Source: Chlorobiaceae bacterium (GTDB taxonomy: Bacteria; Bacteroidota; Chlorobiia; Chlorobiales; Chlorobiaceae). Taken from it: a stretch of 64,000 nt of DNA. Under the pieces are notes generated by a model that saw nothing but the letters and a program-made list of their open reading frames with translations, had not been told where the DNA came from and did not search any database. Location of the stretch: assembly GCA_013334755.1 (NCBI GenBank), contig JAAXWX010000002.1:43883-107882 (forward strand), read 5' to 3'. Position 1 is the stretch's first letter; each line of letters starts with the position of its first letter. Made by a program: the position numbers and the translations under genes. Positions 58,824 through 64,000 of this stretch are shown one piece after another.

Positions 58824-59240
58824 ATGTTTGACCGCTTTTTCAATAACAGTGACGTTGGCAAGCTGCTTCTCAGGGTTTCGGTCGGTACCCTGATGCTTTT
58901 TCATGGAGTAAACAAACTTCAGCACGGATACGGCTTTGTGGAGCAGATGCTGCTCAAAGCAGGATTTCCGGGTTATCTCTCACATGGCATACTTGTCGGT
59001 GAACTACTGGCTCCTTTTTTCATGGTACTTGGACTCTATACCAGGCAGGCGGCCTTGATTCAGGCATTTGTCATGGTTATGGCAATCTACCTTGTTCATA
59101 CCAAAGAACTTTTTTCGGTTACTGCACATGGTGGATATGCTCTTGAACTACCGATACTCTATCTCTTTGGTTCGCTTGCAGTTTTCTTTCTTGGAGCTGG
59201 TCGTTTCAGTGTTTCAAGAGGAGGTGGTTTGTGGAACTGA
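58824..59240 (+). CDS. DoxX-family membrane protein
   Basis: 138 residues from ATG 58824, with AGGAGGG upstream. Four hydrophobic helices; the family pattern [18 protein letters not shown] and later [18 protein letters not shown] is clear. DoxX-like proteins act at the membrane in redox or oxidative-stress settings, often with an SDR or thioredoxin-type partner; the function is not settled. It lies between ribD and tpx. Confidence 0.9.
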   Translation: MFDRFFNNSDVGKLLLRVSVGTLMLFHGVNKLQHGYGFVEQMLLKAGFPGYLSHGILVGELLAPFFMVLGLYTRQAALIQAFVMVMAIYLVHTKELFSVTAHGGYALELPILYLFGSLAVFFLGAGRFSVSRGGGLWN

Positions 59241-59399
59241 CGCCTTTTTTAACGTATTGAAGTGTAATAATCTTGCATTGGAGTGAACGCATTCACTTTG
59301 AATTTTGTTCCAGTTCCGTCTATTCAAGTGTTATTACCGTTTACGTTATCGAAATGACTCCTGAGTCGCACATTTTATTTAACCGGAAACCATTTTTTT

Positions 59400-59900
59400 A
59401 TGGCACAGATTACCTTTAAGGGCACTCCTGTTGAAACCGTCGGAACTCTTCCTCTCATAGGATCAGAAGCTCCTTTTTTCTGTCTGGTGAAAACAGATCT
59501 CACTGAGGCAGGACCAGCCGATTTTGCAAGCAAACGACTCGTTCTTAATATTTTCCCGAGTCTTGACACGTCAGTCTGCGCTGCATCAGTCAGACGCTTC
59601 AACCAGGAAGCGTCATCGTTCGACAACACGGTCGTACTCTCTATTTCTGCTGACCTGCCTTTTGCGCAAAGTCGTTTTTGTGAAACTGAAGGAATAAAAA
59701 ATGTTGTTCCACTCTCCGTGTTCCGTTCTCCGGAATTTGGTCTGGATTATGGTGTTACGCTTGTTTCCGGTCCTCTCAAGGGTCTTCTTTCCCGTGCCAT
59801 TGTGATTATTGATGCTGACGGGATCGTACGCTATACAGAACAAGTTCCTGAAATTGTACAGGAACCTGATTACAGTGCGGCCATCAAGGTTCTCGCATAA
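59400..59900 (+). CDS. tpx: Thiol peroxidase (Tpx, atypical 2-Cys peroxiredoxin)
   Basis: 166 residues. Peroxidatic Cys60 in SLDTSVCAASV and resolving Cys94 (SRFCETEG), the Tpx spacing; the Arg needed near the active site is in RRFNQ. It reduces lipid and organic peroxides through thioredoxin in the periplasm or cytoplasm; no signal peptide is seen, so cytoplasmic here. A strong terminator follows. Confidence 0.96.
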   Translation: MAQITFKGTPVETVGTLPLIGSEAPFFCLVKTDLTEAGPADFASKRLVLNIFPSLDTSVCAASVRRFNQEASSFDNTVVLSISADLPFAQSRFCETEGIKNVVPLSVFRSPEFGLDYGVTLVSGPLKGLLSRAIVIIDADGIVRYTEQVPEIVQEPDYSAAIKVLA

Positions 59901-59925
59901 TTTTTTCAGGCATTATAGGTACGTG

Positions 59926-59955
59926 AAGCCGGCATCCCTGCCGGCTTTTTTTTAC
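59926..59955 (+). terminator. Terminator after tpx
   Basis: Stem AAGCCGGC / GCCGGCTT with a 6-base loop and eight T. Confidence 0.95.
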
Positions 59956-60053
59956 AGGCAAAGAGAGTTTGCTGTAATTTTACAATACTGTTTGTTGCGA
60001 TATTTTTCGTGCCATATGATTGCCATGTTTTAACCATAAAAATCCACATTATT

Positions 60054-62024
60054 ATGGCTGTAAGATCTATGGATAAAACGTTTGCTGTTGTTGAACGGCG
60101 GCTCAGGGATATTGATTTTCAAGCACTGCTGAAAAATCGGAATTTTTATCCATCGCCGGCATCCTGGTCGGATGACGTGCTTTATTTTCTTTTTCTTGAC
60201 CGCTTTTCGGATGGCAGGGAGTTTGGGGGTTATTGCGATGCAGAGGGAACTCCTGTTGCCTCTCAGGATGCTAAACATACGACACCCCTTTTTAATCCCC
60301 TGACAGACTCTGCAACTGCGGAATGGGACAGTTGGTTCGAAGCTGGAAAGCACTGGTGCGGGGGCACTATTGCCGGAATGAAGGAGAAGCTGGGTTATCT
60401 TAAAAAACTTGGAATAACAGCTATCTGGGTCAGCCCTGTTTTCAGGCAGGTAACGGGAAGCAATGATTATCATGGCTATGGTATCCAGAATTTTCTTGAT
60501 GTTGATTCTCATTTCGGCACCAGGGATGAACTGAAGGATTTTGTCAAGGCTGCGCATGATATGGGTATCAGGGTGATTCTTGATATCATCATCAACCATG
60601 CCGGGGATGTGTTTGCATATGAGGGTAATCAACGCTATTTCTATGACGAGGGAAAGGAATGGCCGGTCACCGGCTACCGGAGTTTTTGCGGCGAAGCGGG
60701 CAGAATTCCTTTCAAGGCAGCTCCTGCCTGCACTGATAACGGAGCCTGGCCTGAAGGTGCCGTCTGGCCAGAAGAGCTGCAGTCGCCTGATACCTGGACC
60801 CGCCACGGCGAGATCAGGCAGTGGGATTCCTTCCCGGAGTTTCTGGATGGTGATTTCTGTACGCTCAAGGATATTCATCTTGGTGATGCTCTCCGTGATC
60901 CTCATGAAATTCAGGATCTCGAACGGCGTATCATGGAATTTACTCCTTCATCCGCGCTTCGTTATCTGACGGATGTTTATCGTTTCTGGATTGCTTTTGC
61001 CGATATTGATGGATTTCGGCTTGATACGGTGAAACATATGGAGCCCGGAGCTGTAAGGTTTTTTGTAACTGCTATCCATGAATTTGCGGAATCCATCGGT
61101 AAGGAAAACTTTATAATTATTGGTGAAATAACAGGAGGGCGAGCATATGCGGCTTCCATTCTCGATTCAACAGGTCTCGATGCTGCGCTTGGTATCGACG
61201 ATATTCCCGATAAACTTGAGTTTCTGGTCAAAGGGTGGAGAAGTCCTGGAAATCCCGATACCGGAGAGCAGGAAGGGTATTTTGATCTTTTCCGCAACAG
61301 TATTCTTGATAACCGGCGGAGTCATCAGTGGTATTCAAAGCATATCGTCACCATGCTTGATGATCATGACCAGGTTGGTGTCCGCCACAAGTTCCGTTTT
61401 TCAGGAGATGCTGCCCGAAGTGCCCGGTTGCTGCCTGCTGCATTGGGTCTCAATCTGACATCTGCAGGTATTCCTTGTATTTATTACGGAACGGAACAGA
61501 GTTTTAATGGTGCTGATCAGCGAACAGACGATGATTCCTACAGTGATGTTTTTTTGCGGGAGTGCATGTTTGGAGGAACTTTCGGATCATTTCAGAGTAC
61601 CGGAAAGCATTTTTTTAATGAGGACAATATAGTTTACCGTTTTGTACAGGAGGTGACAACTCTTCGTCGTGAGCACCTTGCTCTTTCTCGAGGCAGGCAA
61701 TATCTGCGCCCGGTATCAGAGAGTGGAAAAGAAGGGGAATTTTACTATCCGCAGCCGATCAACGGAGAGCTGCATTGGGTGATTGCCTGGTCACGGATTT
61801 TTGCAGAATCGGAATGTCTTTGTGCAATTAATACCGATACAGAACGCCCGCTAACACTTTGGATTCTGGTTGACAGCGGTATTCATGCCATGGCGGGCAG
61901 TACCATGAGCTGTCTTTTTTCAACGGATGCACTACAGGTCGGACAGAGTGTTCCTGTTTTACCGCACCAAGGTTCTGCTGTCCGGATCACGGTTCCTGCA
62001 GCAGGGTTTGTTGTCTACCGGTAA
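60054..62024 (+). CDS. Glycoside hydrolase family 13 (alpha-amylase-like) enzyme
   Basis: 656 residues from ATG 60054. The TIM barrel carries the GH13 regions: LFLDRFSDG at the start, VILDIIINHAGD (region I), the nucleophile Asp324 in GFRLDTVKH (region II), the acid/base Glu358 in IIIGEITGG (region III) and Asp439 in LDDHDQV (region IV). A beta-sandwich C-terminal domain follows. No signal peptide, so cytoplasmic. Glycogen or maltodextrin turnover fits. The FYPSPASWSDDVLYFLFLDR start suggests a distinct GH13 subfamily; the precise specificity is not clear. Confidence 0.9.
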   Translation: MAVRSMDKTFAVVERRLRDIDFQALLKNRNFYPSPASWSDDVLYFLFLDRFSDGREFGGYCDAEGTPVASQDAKHTTPLFNPLTDSATAEWDSWFEAGKHWCGGTIAGMKEKLGYLKKLGITAIWVSPVFRQVTGSNDYHGYGIQNFLDVDSHFGTRDELKDFVKAAHDMGIRVILDIIINHAGDVFAYEGNQRYFYDEGKEWPVTGYRSFCGEAGRIPFKAAPACTDNGAWPEGAVWPEELQSPDTWTRHGEIRQWDSFPEFLDGDFCTLKDIHLGDALRDPHEIQDLERRIMEFTPSSALRYLTDVYRFWIAFADIDGFRLDTVKHMEPGAVRFFVTAIHEFAESIGKENFIIIGEITGGRAYAASILDSTGLDAALGIDDIPDKLEFLVKGWRSPGNPDTGEQEGYFDLFRNSILDNRRSHQWYSKHIVTMLDDHDQVGVRHKFRFSGDAARSARLLPAALGLNLTSAGIPCIYYGTEQSFNGADQRTDDDSYSDVFLRECMFGGTFGSFQSTGKHFFNEDNIVYRFVQEVTTLRREHLALSRGRQYLRPVSESGKEGEFYYPQPINGELHWVIAWSRIFAESECLCAINTDTERPLTLWILVDSGIHAMAGSTMSCLFSTDALQVGQSVPVLPHQGSAVRITVPAAGFVVYR

Positions 62025-62102
62025 GGGTGATATATTGCAGAAAAACCGGGTTCTGATTCTCAACATGATGCCGTGTGTTTTTTTTAAGTGAATAACTATG
62101 AA

Positions 62103-62759
62103 ATGTTTACTGGAATTATCAAGGATGTTGGGCGGATTGGTGGTGTTACACGGAGGCAGGGTGGTTTACGGCTGAGGGTGCAGTTCAGTAATCTCACAGA
62201 GTTTGCGAATCTCTCGGTTGATGAGAGCGTAAGCATTAATGGGGCTTGTCAAACCGTTGTCTCTCTTGGAGATGGATGGTTTGAAGTCGATACCGTCGAG
62301 GAGACGCTTTCCAAAACCACACTCGGCTCTTTGCATCATGGAACTCTCGTAAACCTTGAACGGGCGATTCGTCCTCTTGATCGTCTCGGTGGTCATTTTG
62401 TGCTTGGTCATGTTGATTGTGCAGCAGTTGTACAGGAAATCAGGGAGCTTGGTTCCAGCAGGGAAATATGGATTGCATTTCCTGAAGCGTTCACCCCCTT
62501 TATCGTCTCTGCCGGATCGATTGCGATTGACGGTATCAGCCTGACCGTTGCAAAGCTTGATGTAACGCTGTTTGCTGTAGCGGTTATACCGTTTACTTTT
62601 GCTCACACCACCATTAATGGGCTTAAATGTGGAAGCAAGGTGAACCTTGAGTTTGATATTCTTGGTAAATATGTAGCCCGCCAGCTTGGAACACTCTCTT
62701 CATCGCTCCTGAAGGATTCAAGGATTGATGAAGCGTGGCTTCGGGAACAGGGATTTTAA
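62103..62759 (+). CDS. ribE: Riboflavin synthase alpha chain
   Basis: 218 residues from ATG 62103, which gives the canonical N-terminus [12 protein letters not shown]. Two tandem lumazine-binding beta-barrels: first with [12 protein letters not shown], second with [13 protein letters not shown]. It dismutates two lumazines to one riboflavin and a pyrimidine. It abuts rarA with no spacer. Confidence 0.96.
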   Translation: MFTGIIKDVGRIGGVTRRQGGLRLRVQFSNLTEFANLSVDESVSINGACQTVVSLGDGWFEVDTVEETLSKTTLGSLHHGTLVNLERAIRPLDRLGGHFVLGHVDCAAVVQEIRELGSSREIWIAFPEAFTPFIVSAGSIAIDGISLTVAKLDVTLFAVAVIPFTFAHTTINGLKCGSKVNLEFDILGKYVARQLGTLSSSLLKDSRIDEAWLREQGF

Positions 62760-64000
62760 ATGGGAGAGAGTGAAAACATGCAGTCTGATTTATTCGGACA
62801 TACTGCGTTCTCAACCGCCCGGGATTATTTTAAACCTCTTGCAGAAAGGGTTCGTCCTCATACGCTTGATGATATGGCCGGGCAGGAGCATCTTGTCGGT
62901 TCAAAAGGGCCACTCCGCAAATATCTTGCCGGTGGCCAGATGCCCTCAATGATTTTCTGGGGCCCTCCTGGTTCAGGCAAGACAACCCTCGCCGAAATCT
63001 GTGCCACATCACTTGATTACCGCTTTGAACAGCTTTCAGCGATTGACTCCGGGGTAAAGGAGGTCCGCAAGGCACTTGAGTTTGCCGAAAAATCAAGGAT
63101 TGCAGGCCGCAGGACCATACTGTTTATCGACGAAATTCACCGTTTTAACAAGTCGCAGCAGGATACGCTGCTGCATGCGATTGAACAAGGGCTTATAGTT
63201 CTTGTCGGAGCAACAACCGAAAACCCCTCTTTTGAGGTGAACGGAGCACTTTTGAGCCGAATGCAGGTCTATATTCTCAAACCTCTGGAGGATGGGGAAA
63301 TTGAGATGGTGATCCGTCGTGCACTGAAAGAGGATCGTGTTTTAAAAGAACTTTCCATTGAGATTGCTGACCTTGATTTTCTGTTGCAGTTTTCCGGAGG
63401 TGATGCACGCAAGGCATTGAACGCTGTTGAAGCGGCAATCTCCCTTCTTCCAAGAGATGCTAAAGAAGCGTTATTGAATCGGGAATTGCTTGAGCGTGCA
63501 CTGCAGTACAAGGCGCCGATCTATGACAAGGGTGGTGAAAACCATTATGATGTCATCTCCGCCTTCATCAAATCCATGCGGGGTTCAGATCCCGATGCCG
63601 CACTGTTCTGGCTTGCCCGGATGCTCGAAGGAGGTGAAGATCCAAAATTTATAGCAAGGAGGATGGTTATTTTTGCAAGCGAGGATATCGGCAATGCTGA
63701 TCCTTATGCTATAACTCTTGCCATTTCGGTTTTTCATGCGGTTGCCTTGATCGGCATGCCCGAGGCAAGGATCAATCTTGCCCAGGGTGTTACCTACCTT
63801 GCTTCCGCGCCCAAATCAAATGCAAGTTATAAAGGTATCAATGAAGCCATGAATGAGGCAAAATCGATGCAGGATCTGAGGGTGCCGCTCCATTTGCGCA
63901 ATGCTTCGACCAAACTCATGAAAACAGAAGGGTACGGTGCAGGGTACCAATACCCTCACAATTATCCGGGCCATTTTGTGGCACAGCGTTATTTTCCTGA
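62760..64000 (+). CDS. rarA: Replication-associated recombination protein RarA (MgsA), 3' end cut off
   Basis: ATG 62760 follows the ribE stop directly, and the frame is open to the window edge: 413 codons of an expected 440-460. N-terminal block [18 protein letters not shown] (here [17 protein letters not shown]), Walker [10 protein letters not shown], Walker [10 protein letters not shown], sensor 1 GATTENPSF, then the tetramerisation region with SEDIGNADP and [12 protein letters not shown] near the edge. A AAA+ protein of the clamp-loader type acting at stalled replication forks. Confidence 0.97.
   Translation, partial: MGESENMQSDLFGHTAFSTARDYFKPLAERVRPHTLDDMAGQEHLVGSKGPLRKYLAGGQMPSMIFWGPPGSGKTTLAEICATSLDYRFEQLSAIDSGVKEVRKALEFAEKSRIAGRRTILFIDEIHRFNKSQQDTLLHAIEQGLIVLVGATTENPSFEVNGALLSRMQVYILKPLEDGEIEMVIRRALKEDRVLKELSIEIADLDFLLQFSGGDARKALNAVEAAISLLPRDAKEALLNRELLERALQYKAPIYDKGGENHYDVISAFIKSMRGSDPDAALFWLARMLEGGEDPKFIARRMVIFASEDIGNADPYAITLAISVFHAVALIGMPEARINLAQGVTYLASAPKSNASYKGINEAMNEAKSMQDLRVPLHLRNASTKLMKTEGYGAGYQYPHNYPGHFVAQRYFP

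Noticed and set aside
60030..60905. 291-codon ORF antisense to the GH13 gene
   Set aside because: It is a reverse-frame shadow of a clear enzyme gene; the peptide has no family features.

Overview
The window is chromosomal DNA of a green sulfur bacterium (family Chlorobiaceae; Chlorobium/Pelodictyon-like). The evidence is two paralogous chlorosome-envelope [2Fe-2S] proteins of the CsmI/J/X family, a CrtH-type carotenoid isomerase, a BchF/BchV-type bacteriochlorophyllide vinyl hydratase, an N-terminus that fits the sepiapterin-reductase-like SDR known from Chlorobium tepidum, a tmRNA whose tag reads ADDYSYAMAA, and a metK-ahcY pair behind a structured leader as in the SAM-Chlorobi motif. Base composition looks moderate (mid-40s % GC by eye). 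I saw no insertion sequence, prophage or CRISPR array. The window is mostly core chromosome.

Layout. 0-6.4 kb: an SDR fragment, cold-shock protein, RadC, a small secreted protein, then a stress block on the minus strand (hsp20-dnaK, an ArsR-type regulator, and an ECF sigma factor with its zinc-binding anti-sigma). 6.5-14.2 kb: crtH, alanine dehydrogenase, two chlorosome ferredoxin-like proteins and mfd. 14.3-19.9 kb: an orphan DppD-type ATPase, Nudix, Bcp, YqgE, tmRNA, an S-box riboswitch with a cystathionine gamma-synthase-type enzyme, and a YgjP-like metallopeptidase. 20-32 kb: RNA helicase, PPC-domain protein, TspO, a NifO-like protein, SulP permease, rubrerythrin, RRM protein, Kef-type antiporter, alpha/beta hydrolase and trpF. 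32-37.3 kb: tRNA-Gln, metK-ahcY, a sugar nucleotidyltransferase, Nudix and four tRNAs (Pro, Arg, His, Glu). 37.4-43.7 kb: pheT, a coiled-coil ORF, zapA, a probable 6S RNA, rny, hisB, secG and tRNA-Lys. 44-48 kb: the BchF/BchV hydratase, a gene-poor stretch with an antitoxin remnant, an LptF/G permease and a thioesterase. 48-64 kb: a very large PAS-rich hybrid histidine kinase, an Nramp transporter with a UspA protein, NFACT/RqcH, dCMP deaminase, ribD, DoxX, tpx, a GH13 amylase, riboflavin synthase and rarA (cut by the window end).

How the genes fit together. Three themes recur. (1) Photosynthetic apparatus: carotenoid isomerisation, chlorosome envelope and bacteriochlorophyll side-chain hydration. 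(2) Oxygen and redox defence typical of a strict anaerobe: rubrerythrin, Bcp, Tpx, and a redox-type sigma/anti-sigma pair. (3) The methionine/SAM cycle under two separate cis-acting RNAs: an S-box before the sulfhydrylation/transsulfuration enzyme and a different structured leader before metK-ahcY. Non-coding RNAs are a strong feature of the window: tmRNA, probable 6S RNA, two SAM-related leaders and six tRNAs. I did not find a clearly new multi-gene system. The least explained items are the inverted repeats beside hsp20, a 38-codon ORF with a near-perfect ribosome site, the hairpin cluster after tRNA-Gln, and the stem-loop between the two chlorosome genes.
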